From: Duffyella gerundensis
GTDB taxonomy: Bacteria; Pseudomonadota; Gammaproteobacteria; Enterobacterales; Enterobacteriaceae
Reading direction: 5' to 3'
NCBI RefSeq assembly: GCF_001517405.1
Contig: NZ_LN907827.1
Coordinates: 267,769 to 331,768 of the forward strand
Length of the DNA stretch: 64,000 nt
Both the position numbers and the translations under genes were made by a program. Shown piece after piece: positions 16,653 to 27,193 of this stretch. The notes under the pieces were generated by a model. That model did not search any database and was not told the origin of the DNA. It worked only from the letters and a program-made list of their open reading frames with translations. Positions within the stretch are counted from its first letter, which is position 1, and each line of letters starts with the position of its first letter.

Positions 16653-16922
16653 TTACTGTTTGGGATAGTGCTTTTTCTGCCACGCCAGCAGTTCAAATAC
16701 GCCGAAGAAGAAGATCTTCGCCTGCGTCAGGCCACTGAGCTTTGGCGCATCTTTGGGCTGCGTTGCGCGCAGCAGCACCAGTTGCAAGCCATGCATAATG
16801 ACCATGAAAAACAGCGCCACGTTCACGAAGTAGGTCAGCGGTTTCGGAAAGGGATGAACCACGTTTAACAATAAAAAGGCCCAAACAAACAGCATTAACA
16901 GCCGACCGATATTAAGCCACAT
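16653..16922 (-). CDS. yhhL: YhhL, DUF1145 membrane protein
   Basis: An 89-residue protein with two or three hydrophobic segments, equal in length to E. coli YhhL. It has the family block FVWAFLLLNVVHPFPKPL. Function unknown. The start at 16922 follows AGGAGA and overlaps the end of rsmD by 11 bases, indicating translational coupling; an upstream extension to 16982 overlaps rsmD further and lacks homology. Confidence 0.9.
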   Translation of the reverse strand: MWLNIGRLLMLFVWAFLLLNVVHPFPKPLTYFVNVALFFMVIMHGLQLVLLRATQPKDAPKLSGLTQAKIFFFGVFELLAWQKKHYPKQ

Positions 16923-17511
16923 GCGTCTTCTCCTGACGTGATGCCTGACGAGCATAAAGACGATACGCAACCTGACCGGCAATTTTCTCGCGGTGCAGAT
17001 TCCAGTTTACCGGCACGGGCGGCATGCCATTTTCCACTTCACTTTCCACGTAAATCAGCGCGTTCTCTGCCAGCCAACCATGCTGCTCCAGCAGGCTGAG
17101 CGTCTGTTCCAGCAGGCCTTTGCGAAAAGGCGGATCGATAAACACCACATCATGCGGTTCGCCGGCCTGTGCCAGCCAGCTCAGCGCATTGGCCTGCACC
17201 ACGCGGCCATTCTGGGCATTCAGCGCGCTGAGGTTTTTTTGCAGCTGCTGAGCAACCGGCTTCTCCAGTTCCAGCAGCGTGACCGACGCGGCATAGCGTG
17301 ACAGCGCTTCCAGCCCCAGCGCACCGCTGCCAGCGAAGCAATCCAGACAGCGCGCCTGCTGAATATCCGCTGACAGCCAGTTAAACAAGGTTTCGCGGAC
17401 GCGATCGGTGGTAGGGCGCAGACCGGCGCTGTCAGGCACCGGTAACTTACGGCCGCGCCACTGTCCGGCAATAATACGAATTTGTCCGGTGCTGCGTGTT
17501 TTCTTAATCAT
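16912..17511 (-). CDS. rsmD: 16S rRNA m2G966 methyltransferase
   Basis: A 199-residue class I SAM methyltransferase that makes N2-methylguanosine at 16S position 966. The SAM motif CLDCFAGSGALGLEALSR and the catalytic DPPF motif (VVFIDPPF) are present. The N-terminal GQIRIIAGQWRGRKLPVP is the RNA-binding hook region. ATG 17511 gives the family length; an in-frame GTG at 17518-17520 is an alternative. It is first in rsmD-yhhL and divergent from ftsY, as in E. coli. Confidence 0.94.
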   Translation of the reverse strand: MIKKTRSTGQIRIIAGQWRGRKLPVPDSAGLRPTTDRVRETLFNWLSADIQQARCLDCFAGSGALGLEALSRYAASVTLLELEKPVAQQLQKNLSALNAQNGRVVQANALSWLAQAGEPHDVVFIDPPFRKGLLEQTLSLLEQHGWLAENALIYVESEVENGMPPVPVNWNLHREKIAGQVAYRLYARQASRQEKTHVA

Positions 17512-17695
17512 CTTGCTCACAACTCGTCATAATTTGTTGCGTAGTTTAACGGGCGAAACCGGCGGAGGAAACGTAAAAAGGGTGCTGTGTCGCGTTGGCA
17601 GGAAAGTGTTAGACTAACAGGCTTATTATATGCTTGTTTTCGCAGCCTGGCGCACCGTTGTCCGGGTTTTAGCCATCAAGGAGTTTGGTCGCACC

Positions 17696-19282
17696 ATGGC
17701 AAAAGATAAAAAACGTGGCTTTTTCTCCTGGCTGGGTTTCGGTAAGGAAGAAACGCCGCAACAGCCAGCAGAAACGCAGGAAACTGAACAGCTCGCACCC
17801 GAGCACGTTGAGACTCCAGCAGAGGTTCAGGCCGAAGAGATCGTTGCTATCACTGAAAAGGTGGCCGAGGCGGAGAAAGTCCAGTCAGAGCCGGTAGCAA
17901 AAGAAGCGCCGCCGCGAGATAACGAGACGGTGAATGCTGAAGCCTTCTCTGTGCAAACCGGCGCACCGGATGACGAAATCGCGGTGCCGCCAACGGCAGC
18001 GCCGATTTCAGAAGAAGAATTAACCGCGCTGGCCATCGGCGAGCTTGAGATTGAGCCTGATGCGCCGCTCAGCGACGACGAACTGGCGGCGCTGGCGCTG
18101 GCCGATGAACATCCTGAAGCGATTGCCGCAGAGGCTGAACCGGCTGCCGCTCATCCGGAAGCGATTGTCGCAGAGGTTGAGCCGGTTGACGCACATCCTG
18201 ACGTAATTGCCACAAACGTTGAGCCGGTTGACGTTCATCATGACGTGATCGTGGCGGACCTTGAGCCGATTGCTGCTCATCCTGACGCGATTGTCGAAGA
18301 GATCGAACCGGCTGAAGAAGCGGAAGCGGTTGTGCTGCCTGTTGAACAGGATCGTCCAACCAAAGAGGGCTTCTTTGCCCGCCTCAAGCGCAGCCTGGTC
18401 AAAACCCGGCAAAATCTGGGGTCGGGCTTTATCAGCCTGTTCCGCGGTAAGAAAATTGATGACGAGCTGTTTGAAGAGCTGGAAGAGCAGCTGCTGATTG
18501 CCGACGTTGGCGTAGAAACCACGCGCCGGATTATCACTAACTTAACGCAGCAGGCGAACCGCAAGCAGCTGCGCGACGCTGAAGCGCTGTATGGCCTGCT
18601 GAAAACCGAGATGGCGGGCATTCTGGCAACGGTAGAAGCGCCGCTGAACGTCGAAGGCAAAGCGCCGTTTGTGATCCTGATGGTTGGCGTGAACGGCGTG
18701 GGTAAAACCACCACCATCGGTAAGCTGGCACGTCAGTATCAGGCTGAAGGCAAATCGGTGATGCTGGCGGCAGGCGATACCTTCCGTGCCGCGGCGGTCG
18801 AGCAGCTGCAGGTGTGGGGCCAGCGCAACAATATTTCGGTGGTGGCTCAGCATACCGGCGCAGATTCCGCTTCGGTGATTTTTGACGCCATTCAGGCGGC
18901 CAAAGCGCGCGGCGTGGACGTGTTGATCGCTGATACCGCCGGGCGTTTGCAGAACAAAGCGCACCTGATGGAAGAGCTGAAAAAGATCACGCGCGTGATG
19001 AAGAAACTCGATGTCGATGCACCGCATGAAGTGATGCTGACCATTGACGCCAGCACCGGCCAGAATGCCATCAGCCAGACCAAACTGTTCCATGAAGCAG
19101 TGGGCCTGACCGGCATCACCCTGACCAAGCTGGACGGCACGGCCAAAGGCGGCGTGATTTTCTCGGTAGCTGACCAGTTCAGCATTCCGATCCGCTATAT
19201 CGGCGTCGGTGAAGGCATCGAAGATTTACGGCCTTTCAAGGCTGAGGATTTTATTGAGGCACTGTTTGCCCGAGAGGACTAA
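17696..19282 (+). CDS. ftsY: Signal recognition particle receptor FtsY
   Basis: A 528-residue SRP receptor GTPase. After a short basic N-terminus (MAKDKKRGFFSWLGFGKEE) comes a long acidic A domain (about 20-215), then the NG domain. G1 is GVNGVGKT at 331-338, followed by AGDTFRAAA, DTAGR and TKLDG. The A domain is longer than in E. coli FtsY (497 aa) and contains five tandem 14-residue repeats of the form HPxxIxAxxEPxxA. The start at 17696 lies downstream of AAGGAG. First gene of ftsYEX. Confidence 0.97.
   Translation: MAKDKKRGFFSWLGFGKEETPQQPAETQETEQLAPEHVETPAEVQAEEIVAITEKVAEAEKVQSEPVAKEAPPRDNETVNAEAFSVQTGAPDDEIAVPPTAAPISEEELTALAIGELEIEPDAPLSDDELAALALADEHPEAIAAEAEPAAAHPEAIVAEVEPVDAHPDVIATNVEPVDVHHDVIVADLEPIAAHPDAIVEEIEPAEEAEAVVLPVEQDRPTKEGFFARLKRSLVKTRQNLGSGFISLFRGKKIDDELFEELEEQLLIADVGVETTRRIITNLTQQANRKQLRDAEALYGLLKTEMAGILATVEAPLNVEGKAPFVILMVGVNGVGKTTTIGKLARQYQAEGKSVMLAAGDTFRAAAVEQLQVWGQRNNISVVAQHTGADSASVIFDAIQAAKARGVDVLIADTAGRLQNKAHLMEELKKITRVMKKLDVDAPHEVMLTIDASTGQNAISQTKLFHEAVGLTGITLTKLDGTAKGGVIFSVADQFSIPIRYIGVGEGIEDLRPFKAEDFIEALFARED
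18109..18318 (+). repeat. Five 42-bp tandem repeats in the ftsY A domain
   Basis: The repeats encode five 14-residue units beginning HPEAI, HPEAI, HPDVI, HHDVI and HPDAI, each containing an acidic EP segment. They keep frame and charge but vary at the third base and in several residues, so this is an older expansion under selection for acidity. It accounts for most of the length difference from E. coli FtsY. Confidence 0.9.
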
Positions 19283-19287
19283 TTAGG

Positions 19288-19956
19288 ATGATTCGCTTTG
19301 AAGAGGTCAGTAAGGCTTATCTCGGCGGCCGACAAGCGTTGCAGGGCGTAGATTTTCATCTGCGTCCGGCAGAGATGGCGTTTCTGACCGGCCATTCCGG
19401 CGCCGGTAAAAGTACGTTGCTTAAGCTGATTTGCGGCATTGAGCGGCCGAGCGCGGGCAAGATTTGGTTCGGTGGCCATGACATCAGCCGACTGAAAAAC
19501 AGCGAAGTGCCGTTTCTGCGTCGGCAGATCGGCATGATTTTTCAGGATCACCATCTGCTGATGGATCGCAGCGTGTATGACAACGTGGCGATTCCGCTGA
19601 TTATTTCGGGCGCCAGCGGAGAAGATATTCGCCGTCGCGTCTCAGCAGCGCTGGATAAAGTGGGCCTGCTCGACAAAGCGAAAAGTTTTCCTATTCAGCT
19701 CTCCGGCGGTGAACAGCAGCGTGTAGGCATTGCGCGTGCGGTGGTGAACAAGCCGGCGGTGCTGCTGGCCGATGAACCTACCGGTAACCTTGATAACGCG
19801 CTGTCAGAGGATATTCTGCGGCTGTTTGAGGAATTTAACCGCGTGGGCGTAACGGTCTTAATGGCAACGCACGATTTGGGCCTGATTGCCCGCCGCAACT
19901 ATCGGCTGATGAACCTGAAACAGGGACGGCTGCACGGAGGCAACGATGGTCAATAA
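19288..19956 (+). CDS. ftsE: Cell division ATP-binding protein FtsE
   Basis: A 222-residue ABC ATPase with Walker A GHSGAGKS (35-42), signature [14 protein letters not shown], Walker [13 protein letters not shown] and the H-loop ATHD. With FtsX it regulates septal peptidoglycan hydrolysis through EnvC. It follows ftsY by five bases and overlaps ftsX by 11 bases. Confidence 0.97.
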   Translation: MIRFEEVSKAYLGGRQALQGVDFHLRPAEMAFLTGHSGAGKSTLLKLICGIERPSAGKIWFGGHDISRLKNSEVPFLRRQIGMIFQDHHLLMDRSVYDNVAIPLIISGASGEDIRRRVSAALDKVGLLDKAKSFPIQLSGGEQQRVGIARAVVNKPAVLLADEPTGNLDNALSEDILRLFEEFNRVGVTVLMATHDLGLIARRNYRLMNLKQGRLHGGNDGQ

Positions 19957-20929
19957 ACGCAACAAGCGCGCGCCAGCACCCAAAGCGAAAGTACAGTCAA
20001 AGAGCAAGGCGCTGAAAGGCGGCTGGCAGGAACAGTGGCGCTATGCCTGGCGCGGCACGCTGTCGGATATGTGGCGTCAGCCGCTGGCTACGCTGCTGAC
20101 GGTGATGGTGATCGCCATTTCGTTAACCTTGCCCAGCGTCTGCTACATGGTGTGGAAAAACGTCAGCCAGGCGGCCGAACAATGGTATCCGGCGCCGCAG
20201 TTGACCGTTTATCTGTCGAAGACGCTGGATGACGACGCCGCGGAAAAAGTAGTGACGCAGCTGAAGCAGGAAGAGGGCGTCGATAAAGTTAACTACTTAA
20301 CCCGCGATGAAGCGATGGGCGAATTCCGTAACTGGTCCGGCTTTGGCGGGTCGCTGGATATGTTAGAGCAGAATCCGCTGCCAGCGGTGGCGATCATCAC
20401 GCCGAAGCTGAACTTCCAGAATGACAACACCATGCAGAGCCTGCGCGAGCGGGTAGAAAAAGTGGATGGCGTTGATGAAGTACGTATGGATGACAGCTGG
20501 TTTGCTCGTCTGGCGGCGCTGACCGGTCTGGTCGGTCAGGTTGCGGCGATGATTGGCGTGCTGATGATCGTGGCGGTGTTCCTGGTGATCGGCAACAGCG
20601 TGCGACTGAGCATTTTCTCACGGCGCGATACCATTAACGTGCAGAAGCTGATTGGTGCCACCGACGGCTTTATCCTGCGTCCGTTTTTGTATGGCGGCGC
20701 GCTGCTCGGTTTTGCGGGCGCGCTGTTCTCGCTGCTGCTGTCAGAAATTCTGGTGTTCAGACTGGAATCGGTGGTGTTGCAGGTGGCTTCCGTATTTGGC
20801 ACCTCTTTCGTACTGAAAGGGCTGTCGTGGGATGAGTGCCTGCTGCTGCTGTTGATCGCCGCGATCATTGGCTGGGTTGCTGCATGGCTGGCAACGGTAC
20901 AACATTTACGCCGATTTACACCTCAGTAA
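19946..20929 (+). CDS. ftsX: Cell division protein FtsX
   Basis: A 327-residue membrane subunit. A basic cytoplasmic N-terminus (about 1-50) precedes TM1, a periplasmic EnvC-binding domain (about 75-195), and three C-terminal membrane segments. The segment [24 protein letters not shown] is typical. ATG 19946 lies inside ftsE, so translation is coupled. Confidence 0.96.
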   Translation: MVNKRNKRAPAPKAKVQSKSKALKGGWQEQWRYAWRGTLSDMWRQPLATLLTVMVIAISLTLPSVCYMVWKNVSQAAEQWYPAPQLTVYLSKTLDDDAAEKVVTQLKQEEGVDKVNYLTRDEAMGEFRNWSGFGGSLDMLEQNPLPAVAIITPKLNFQNDNTMQSLRERVEKVDGVDEVRMDDSWFARLAALTGLVGQVAAMIGVLMIVAVFLVIGNSVRLSIFSRRDTINVQKLIGATDGFILRPFLYGGALLGFAGALFSLLLSEILVFRLESVVLQVASVFGTSFVLKGLSWDECLLLLLIAAIIGWVAAWLATVQHLRRFTPQ

Positions 20930-21173
20930 CCCATCGTCATCTTTTTTGCTATAATCTTCCTCTGCTGCGCGAGAGTGGCCGCAGAGGAAGCTTCCAACTC
21001 AGACTTTTCCCCACTTGCAATTGTGTTTAAAATATCCACAATAGTACGCGAACTTGTGGATAACTTTGCGGTCAAAGTAGCACAGAAAGCTTTCAGCACG
21101 GGATGGCGATTGACGTAATGTAATCGACCTGACAAGGATTGTGCATCAACATCACTATATTGAGAGGGTTTGA
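20930..21173 (+). promoter_or_regulatory. rpoH promoter region
   Basis: It keeps the architecture known in E. coli. GAACTT (21050-21055) and, 16 bases on, TCAAAG (21072-21077) occupy the place of the sigma-E promoter P3. A perfect DnaA box TGTGGATAA (21055-21063) overlaps it, and a one-mismatch box ATATCCACA lies at 21032-21040. The leader ends TTGAGAGGGTTTGAATG like that of E. coli, where the 5' part of the mRNA acts as a thermosensor. The -10 departs from TCTGA, so sigma-E use here is uncertain. Confidence 0.65.
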
Positions 21174-22031
21174 ATGACCAAAGAAATGCAAACTTTAGCT
21201 ATTGCTCCTCTTGGTAACCTGGAATCGTATATTCGGGCTGCCAATGTCTGGCCGATGTTAACGGCAGAAGAGGAAAAAGCGCTGGCTGAACGGCTGCATT
21301 ACCAGGGCGATCTGGATGCGGCTAAGACGCTGATCCTGTCTCACCTACGCTTTGTTGTTCATATCGCTCGTAACTATTCGGGCTATGGCTTGCCGCAGGC
21401 GGACCTGATTCAGGAAGGCAATATCGGCCTGATGAAAGCGGTGCGTCGTTTTAATCCGGAAGTGGGCGTGCGTCTGGTTTCTTTCGCCGTGCACTGGATT
21501 AAAGCGGAAATTCACGAGTATGTGCTGCGTAACTGGCGCATCGTGAAAGTTGCCACCACCAAGGCCCAGCGCAAGCTGTTCTTCAACCTGCGCAAAACCA
21601 AGCAGCGTCTCGGCTGGTTTAATCAGGACGAAGTGGAAATGGTCGCCCGCGAGCTGGGCGTTTCCAGCAAAGATGTCCGCGAGATGGAATCACGCATGGC
21701 GGCGCAGGATATGACGTTTGATATGTCAGCCGATGACGACGCCAGCGAAGGCAAGTCCATGGCGCCGGTGCTTTACCTGCAGGATAAAACCTCTGACTTT
21801 GCCGACGGCATTGAAGAGGATAACTGGGAAAGCCATGCGGCGGACAAACTCAGCGACGCAATGCTGGGGCTGGATGAACGTAGCCAACATATTATTCGCG
21901 CCCGCTGGCTGGATGACGACAATAAAACCACCCTGCAGGAACTGGCCGATACCTACGGCGTTTCCGCAGAGCGTGTGCGTCAGCTGGAAAAAAATGCCAT
22001 GAAAAAACTGCGTATGGCGATCGAAGCCTGA
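21174..22031 (+). CDS. rpoH: RNA polymerase sigma-32
   Basis: A 285-residue heat-shock sigma factor. Region 2 includes [20 protein letters not shown] and [14 protein letters not shown] (for -10 recognition). The RpoH box QRKLFFNLR is at 132-140. The region 4 helix-turn-helix is near the C-terminus with [20 protein letters not shown]. The conserved control region for FtsH/DnaK regulation (about 37-60) is intact. Monocistronic, between ftsX and a strong terminator. Confidence 0.98.
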   Translation: MTKEMQTLAIAPLGNLESYIRAANVWPMLTAEEEKALAERLHYQGDLDAAKTLILSHLRFVVHIARNYSGYGLPQADLIQEGNIGLMKAVRRFNPEVGVRLVSFAVHWIKAEIHEYVLRNWRIVKVATTKAQRKLFFNLRKTKQRLGWFNQDEVEMVARELGVSSKDVREMESRMAAQDMTFDMSADDDASEGKSMAPVLYLQDKTSDFADGIEEDNWESHAADKLSDAMLGLDERSQHIIRARWLDDDNKTTLQELADTYGVSAERVRQLEKNAMKKLRMAIEA

Positions 22032-22055
22032 CGGCAACGATAATAATATGAAGAG

Positions 22056-22082
22056 AGCGGCCTTAACGGGCCGCTTTTTTTT
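22056..22082 (+). terminator. Terminator of rpoH
   Basis: AGCGGCC-TTAACG-GGCCGCT stem followed by eight T, between convergent rpoH and panM. Confidence 0.92.
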
Positions 22083-22091
22083 GCGCGCGGT

Positions 22092-22493
22092 TTAGTCGTG
22101 CTCGACGTTTTTCACCCAGCCATCCGCCTGCGCTCTGAAATCACACGCCTGCATAAAGGCGGCAATCACCTGCTGTTCATCGTAGCCATCATCTGCCACC
22201 CACCAGTGATCCACCGACGGGTTTTGCGTCAGCGTCTCTTCCAGTAAATAGCCTCCTACGCCGCGCCTGCGCGTAACATCGCGCACGTTAAGCCGCCGAA
22301 TTTTTCCCTGCGTGCCAGCAATCTCCAGCTGCAAAGCCGCCAGTAAACGATCGTTGAAGCGCGCAGCGTAGACGCGATGCGTGGAATTCAGTCGGGCCGC
22401 CAGCGCGGAAATATCTTCATCCGGCCAGATCTTTTGCAGATCGATCCTGTCCTGTGCGCTGAAGTGCTGTAGAGGAAGAATAGTCAGTTTCAT
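22092..22493 (-). CDS. panM: PanD maturation factor PanM (PanZ)
   Basis: A 133-residue GNAT-fold protein that binds acetyl-CoA and triggers self-cleavage of aspartate decarboxylase PanD, thereby sensing CoA status. The acetyl-CoA loop is seen as VTRRRGVGGYLLEETL. The start at 22493 gives the E. coli-like MKLTILPLQHFSAQDRIDLQ; an open frame continuing to 22709 has no homology. Convergent with rpoH, as in E. coli. Confidence 0.92.
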   Translation of the reverse strand: MKLTILPLQHFSAQDRIDLQKIWPDEDISALAARLNSTHRVYAARFNDRLLAALQLEIAGTQGKIRRLNVRDVTRRRGVGGYLLEETLTQNPSVDHWWVADDGYDEQQVIAAFMQACDFRAQADGWVKNVEHD

Positions 22494-22890
22494 GCGGCCG
22501 CCATCAGTTGGAAAAGACCTGGCTAGTGTAGCGAACCGGCGCACAAAATCATCTGTAAGTTTTTTTGTACAAAAACAGAGCAAAGTGATTTTTACAGCGC
22601 GCAATTTCCGAGCAAACACCCATACTTCTTTCTGAGAGGCAGCATAACGCGCTGGCAAATGACCAATTAATGTCATTAAAGCGCCAGATAAATATGCTGC
22701 GAGCCCCAACAGTTTCTGGATGTGTCATTTGATTTGCAGCAGAAAATTCCTGTTTAATGATCTGAAAAATAAAGTGTTATTACTTATAACCGCCGGATAA
22801 TTACCCTAACTCGTTATACAACAACGATTTTTAATAATTTACCGGCGCAAGTATGACTACCTGGCAAGCACAACAGATGGGGAAGTGTGG
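22494..22890. promoter_or_regulatory. Divergent panM / livK intergenic region
   Basis: About 400 bases with no gene. The 3' half is AT-rich and must carry the livK promoter; I see no confident -10/-35 pair. In E. coli a second binding-protein gene, livJ, lies between panM and livK; nothing resembling it, even as a remnant, is seen here. Leucine/Lrp control is expected from the family but is not evident in the sequence. Confidence 0.5.
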
Positions 22891-24006
22891 ATGAAGATCG
22901 GTAAAAGTAATGCGTTTCTGGCGGGTTGCGTAGCACTGGCGATGAGCCATGCGGCACTGGCGAAAGATATCAAAGTGGCGATTGTTGGCGCACTTTCCGG
23001 TCCGGTTGCGCAGTATGGCGACATGGAATTCACCGGGGCCAAGCAGGCTATCGCGGACATTAATGCCAAAGGCGGCGTCAACGGCAACAAACTGGTCGGC
23101 GTACAATATGATGACGCCTGTGATCCAAAACAGGCGGTGGCCGTTGCCAACAAAGTGATCAATGACAATATTCGTTACGTCATTGGCCACCTCTGCTCTT
23201 CTTCCACACAGCCAGCATCTGATATCTATGAAGATGAAGGCATCATCATGATCACCCCGGCGGCGACCAATGCCGATCTCACCACTCGCGGCTACAAAAT
23301 GATCATGCGCACCACCGGCCTCGATTCCGATCAGGGCCCAACGGCGGCGAAGTATGTGATGGATAATATCAAGCCGCAGCGCATCGCCGTGATTCACGAC
23401 AAACAGCAGTATGGCGAAGGTCTGGCGCGTTCTGTTCAGGATAGCCTGAAAAAAGCGGGCGCTAACGTGGTGATGTTTGAAGGGGTTACCGCGGGCGATA
23501 AAGATTTCTCCACGCTGGTGGCACGCCTGAAGAAAGAGAACGTCGACTTCGTCTATTTCGGCGGTTACTACCCGGAAATGGGGCAGATTCTGCGCCAGGC
23601 GCGCGCCGCCGGTCTGAAAACGCAGTTTATGGGTCCGGAAGGCGTCGGCAACTCCTCGCTCTCTAACATTGCCGGTGCCGCGTCAGAAGGCATGCTGGTC
23701 ACGCTGCCAAAACGTTACGATCAGGTGCCAACCAACAAAACTATCGTTGATGCGCTGAAAGCCGATAAGAAAGATCCAACCGGCCCGTTCGTCTGGACCA
23801 CCTATGCGGCGCTGCAATCGCTGGTAACCGGCATGGAGCGCAGCAAAAGCGAAGAGCCAGCTGACATCGTTAAAAATCTGAAAGAGGGCGCTCCGGTGCC
23901 AACGGTGATGGGCGACCTGAGCTGGGATCAGAAAGGCGATCTGAAAGGCTTTGAGTTTGGCGTGTTCAAATGGCATGCGGACGGCTCTTCTACCGCAGTG
24001 AAATAA
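22891..24006 (+). CDS. livK: Leucine-type branched-chain amino acid binding protein
   Basis: A 371-residue periplasmic binding protein of the LivJ/LivK type. A Sec signal peptide ([19 protein letters not shown], cleavage after ALA near residue 24) precedes the mature [20 protein letters not shown]. The DDACDPK and [13 protein letters not shown] blocks are intact, with the cysteine pair that forms the family disulfide. The C-terminal half ([26 protein letters not shown]) resembles E. coli LivK more than LivJ. ATG 22891 follows GGGGAAG. It is the only binding protein for the LivHMGF transporter in this window. Confidence 0.9.
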   Translation: MKIGKSNAFLAGCVALAMSHAALAKDIKVAIVGALSGPVAQYGDMEFTGAKQAIADINAKGGVNGNKLVGVQYDDACDPKQAVAVANKVINDNIRYVIGHLCSSSTQPASDIYEDEGIIMITPAATNADLTTRGYKMIMRTTGLDSDQGPTAAKYVMDNIKPQRIAVIHDKQQYGEGLARSVQDSLKKAGANVVMFEGVTAGDKDFSTLVARLKKENVDFVYFGGYYPEMGQILRQARAAGLKTQFMGPEGVGNSSLSNIAGAASEGMLVTLPKRYDQVPTNKTIVDALKADKKDPTGPFVWTTYAALQSLVTGMERSKSEEPADIVKNLKEGAPVPTVMGDLSWDQKGDLKGFEFGVFKWHADGSSTAVK

Positions 24007-24030
24007 CCGCTTCTGGTGCCCGATAAGGCG

Positions 24031-24180
24031 CGGGGCGCATCGACTGACATGCGCCCCGAACGCGTTAGCGATAAACAGCAAGGTTGATCGGGTGCAAACG
24101 GCGCATGTATTGCGCCGTCAGCCAGCCGCCAATCCGTTGATGATGTAAAACGTAACGCTGGCAGAAGCCATTCTGCCAGC
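24031..24180 (+). promoter_or_regulatory. Three hairpins in the livK-livH intergenic region
   Basis: Stems CGGGGCGCAT / ATGCGCCCCG (24031-24058), ACGGCGCA / TGCGCCGT (24098-24118) and GCTGGCAGAA / TTCTGCCAGC (24157-24180), none followed by a T-run. They probably protect the 3' end of livK mRNA or limit read-through, giving more binding protein than permease. Role inferred from position. Confidence 0.7.
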
Positions 24181-24236
24181 CTGTTCCTGCGGTTTCGCTG
24201 CTTCTTCCCGCAAGCAGTTGTGTAAGGTGTTCAGGT

Positions 24237-25163
24237 ATGTCCGAGCAGTTCCTCTATTTTATCCAGCAGATGTTCAACGGCGTCACGCTTGGCAGCACTT
24301 ATGCGCTGATCGCCATCGGCTACACCATGGTTTACGGCATTATCGGCATGATCAACTTCGCCCACGGCGAGGTCTATATGATCGGCAGCTACGTGTCGTT
24401 TATCGTCATCGCCGCTCTGATGATGATGGGCATCGATGTCGGCTGGATGCTGATTGGCGCCGGTTTTATTGTGGCTATCGTGATCGCCAGCGCCTGGGGC
24501 TGGAGCATTGAGCGTGTTGCCTATCGGCCGGTACGCTCTTCCAAGCGGCTGATCGCCCTGATCTCGGCGATAGGCATGTCAATTTTTCTGCAGAACTACG
24601 TCAGCCTGACGCAGGGCTCGCGTGATATCGCGCTGCCCGCGCTGGTCACTGGCCAGTGGACGCTGGGCGAAAGCAACGGCTTTGCCGCCACCATCTCCAC
24701 CATGCAGCTGGTGATCTGGGGCGTAACCTTTGTCGCCATGCTGGCGCTGACGCTGTTTATTCGCTATTCGCGCATGGGTCGCGCCTGTCGCGCCTGTGCC
24801 GAAGACCTGAAAATGGCCAGCCTGCTCGGAATCAATACCGATCGGGTGATTTCGCTGACCTTTATTATCGGCGCGGCGATGGCGGCGGTAGCGGGCGTGC
24901 TGCTGGGCCAGTTCTACGGCGTAATCAACCCCTATATCGGCTTTATGGCGGGCATGAAAGCCTTTACCGCCGCGGTACTGGGCGGCATCGGCAGCATCCC
25001 TGGCGCGATGGTCGGCGGCCTGGTGTTGGGTATTGCCGAAGCCTTAACCTCTGCTTATCTCAGCACGGAATATAAAGACGTGGTCTCGTTTGCATTGCTG
25101 ATTGTGGTGCTGCTGGTAATGCCAACCGGCATTCTGGGTCGTCCGGAGGTTGAGAAAGTATGA
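24237..25163 (+). CDS. livH: Branched-chain amino acid ABC permease LivH
   Basis: A 308-residue inner-membrane permease, the same length as E. coli LivH, with about eight membrane segments. Diagnostic blocks are [21 protein letters not shown] (33-53) and, near the C-terminus, [20 protein letters not shown]. It pairs with LivM. ATG 24237 follows AAGGTG; its end overlaps livM by four bases. Confidence 0.97.
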   Translation: MSEQFLYFIQQMFNGVTLGSTYALIAIGYTMVYGIIGMINFAHGEVYMIGSYVSFIVIAALMMMGIDVGWMLIGAGFIVAIVIASAWGWSIERVAYRPVRSSKRLIALISAIGMSIFLQNYVSLTQGSRDIALPALVTGQWTLGESNGFAATISTMQLVIWGVTFVAMLALTLFIRYSRMGRACRACAEDLKMASLLGINTDRVISLTFIIGAAMAAVAGVLLGQFYGVINPYIGFMAGMKAFTAAVLGGIGSIPGAMVGGLVLGIAEALTSAYLSTEYKDVVSFALLIVVLLVMPTGILGRPEVEKV

Positions 25164-26428
25164 AGCTGCTGCTTAACGCTCTCATCTCCTCGCTGATGCT
25201 GCTGGTGCTGGCGTCGTTCTTTATGGGTATGCGCCTGAGTCTGGACGGCACGCAGCTGGTGGTAAACAACGCTGGCAGCGTACGCTGGAACTGGATTGCC
25301 ATCGGCTGCGTTGTGGTGTTCTGCTTCCAGCTGGCGCGTCCGCTGTTTCAGCAGGGCATGAAAAAAATCTCTGGCCCGACGTTTATCCTGCCAAGCATTG
25401 ATGGCTCCACCGCGAAGCAGAAACTGTTTCTGCTGGCGCTGATTGTGGTGGCGGTCGCCTGGCCGTTTATGGTGTCACGCGGCACCGTAGATATTGCCAC
25501 GCTGACGCTGATTTATGTGATGCTCGGCCTTGGCCTCAACGTGGTGGTTGGCCTGTCGGGCCTGCTGGTGCTTGGCTACGGCGGTTTTTATGCCATCGGC
25601 GCTTACACTTTCGCGTTGCTGAACCACTATTACGGCCTTGGCTTCTGGCAGTGCCTGCCGCTGGCGGGCCTGATGACGGCGATGTTTGGCCTGCTGCTCG
25701 GCTTTCCGGTACTGCGCTTGCGCGGCGACTACCTGGCTATCGTGACGCTCGGCTTTGGCGAAATCGTTCGTATTCTGCTGTTGAACAACACGGCGATCAC
25801 CGGCGGCCCGAACGGCATCAGCCAGATCCCGAAACCTACCCTGTTTGGCCTGGAGTTTAACCGCAGCGCGCGCGACGGCGGCTGGGACACCTTCCATAAC
25901 TTTTTCGGTCTGCAGTACGATCCCGGCGACCGCATCATTTTTCTCTATCTGGTCGCCTTGCTGCTGGTGGTGCTGACGCTGTTTGTCATCAATCGCCTGC
26001 TGCGCATGCCGCTGGGCCGCGCGTGGGAAGCGCTGCGCGAAGATGAGATCGCCTGTCGTTCGCTGGGCCTTAGCCCTACGCGCATCAAGCTGACCGCATT
26101 TACCATCAGCGCCGCCTTCGCCGGTTTTGCCGGTTGCCTGTTTGCTGCGCGTCAGGGCTTTGTCAGCCCGGAATCCTTTACCTTCGCCGAATCCGCCTTT
26201 GTGCTGGCGATTGTGGTACTGGGCGGCATGGGTTCGCAGTTCGCGGTAATTCTGGCTGCGGTGCTGCTGGTGGTCTCCCGCGAATTAATGCGCGACCTGA
26301 ATGAGTACAGCATGCTGGTGCTCGGCGGCCTGATGGTGCTGATGATGATCTGGCGGCCGCAGGGGCTGTTGCCGATGCAGCGCCCACATCTGAAGCTGAA
26401 AACCCGGCAAAAAGGAGAGCCATCATGA
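25160..26428 (+). CDS. livM: Branched-chain amino acid ABC permease LivM
   Basis: A 422-residue inner-membrane permease (E. coli 425 aa). About ten membrane segments, with an N-terminal extension relative to LivH. Typical blocks are [20 protein letters not shown] and [15 protein letters not shown], the ATPase-coupling loop. Start and stop overlap livH and livG by four bases each, so translation is coupled. Confidence 0.97.
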   Translation: MKLLLNALISSLMLLVLASFFMGMRLSLDGTQLVVNNAGSVRWNWIAIGCVVVFCFQLARPLFQQGMKKISGPTFILPSIDGSTAKQKLFLLALIVVAVAWPFMVSRGTVDIATLTLIYVMLGLGLNVVVGLSGLLVLGYGGFYAIGAYTFALLNHYYGLGFWQCLPLAGLMTAMFGLLLGFPVLRLRGDYLAIVTLGFGEIVRILLLNNTAITGGPNGISQIPKPTLFGLEFNRSARDGGWDTFHNFFGLQYDPGDRIIFLYLVALLLVVLTLFVINRLLRMPLGRAWEALREDEIACRSLGLSPTRIKLTAFTISAAFAGFAGCLFAARQGFVSPESFTFAESAFVLAIVVLGGMGSQFAVILAAVLLVVSRELMRDLNEYSMLVLGGLMVLMMIWRPQGLLPMQRPHLKLKTRQKGEPS

Positions 26429-27192
26429 GCCAGCCGTTATTAGCAGTCGATGGGTTGATGATGCGCTTTGGTGGCCTGCTGGCGGTGAATAACGTGGCGC
26501 TGGAGCTGCATCCGCAGGAGATTGTCTCTCTGATCGGCCCAAACGGCGCCGGCAAAACCACGGTGTTTAACTGTCTCACCGGTTTCTACAAACCCACCGG
26601 CGGCAACATTATGCTGCGCGGCCGTCAACTGGCCGGTTTGCCAGGGCAGAAAATCGCCCGCATGGGCATCGTGCGTACTTTTCAGCATGTGCGCTTGTTT
26701 CGTGAAATGACGGTGATTGAAAATCTGCTGGTGGCGCAGCATCAGCATCTGAAAAGCGGCGTGTTTGCCGGGCTGCTGAAAACCCCGGCGTTTCGCCGCA
26801 GCGAGGGAGAAGCGCTGGATCACGCCGCCAGCTGGCTGGATCGCATCGGCCTGCTGGAGCTGGCTAATCGTCAGGCGGGCAACCTGGCTTACGGCCAGCA
26901 ACGTCGTCTGGAAATAGCGCGCTGCATGGTGACGCGGCCGGAAGTGCTGATGCTGGATGAGCCCGCCGCGGGCCTCAATCCCAAAGAGACGCATGAGTTA
27001 GATGAACTGATTGCGGAACTGCGTAATGAACACAAGGTATCGGTGCTGTTGATTGAACATGATATGAAACTGGTGATGGGCATCTCCGATCGCATTTACG
27101 TGGTCAATCAGGGCACGCCGCTGGCCAGCGGTACGCCAGAGCAGGTACGTAACAACCCGGATGTGATCCGTGCTTATTTAGGTGAGGCGTAA
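26425..27192 (+). CDS. livG: Branched-chain amino acid ABC ATPase LivG
   Basis: A 255-residue ABC ATPase. Walker A GPNGAGKT is at 38-45, Walker B is [12 protein letters not shown], and the H-loop is LLIEHDM. The signature motif is the LivG-type [10 protein letters not shown] rather than LSGGQ. It forms the LivG-LivF heterodimer. Confidence 0.97.
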   Translation: MSQPLLAVDGLMMRFGGLLAVNNVALELHPQEIVSLIGPNGAGKTTVFNCLTGFYKPTGGNIMLRGRQLAGLPGQKIARMGIVRTFQHVRLFREMTVIENLLVAQHQHLKSGVFAGLLKTPAFRRSEGEALDHAASWLDRIGLLELANRQAGNLAYGQQRRLEIARCMVTRPEVLMLDEPAAGLNPKETHELDELIAELRNEHKVSVLLIEHDMKLVMGISDRIYVVNQGTPLASGTPEQVRNNPDVIRAYLGEA

Positions 27193-27193
27193 A

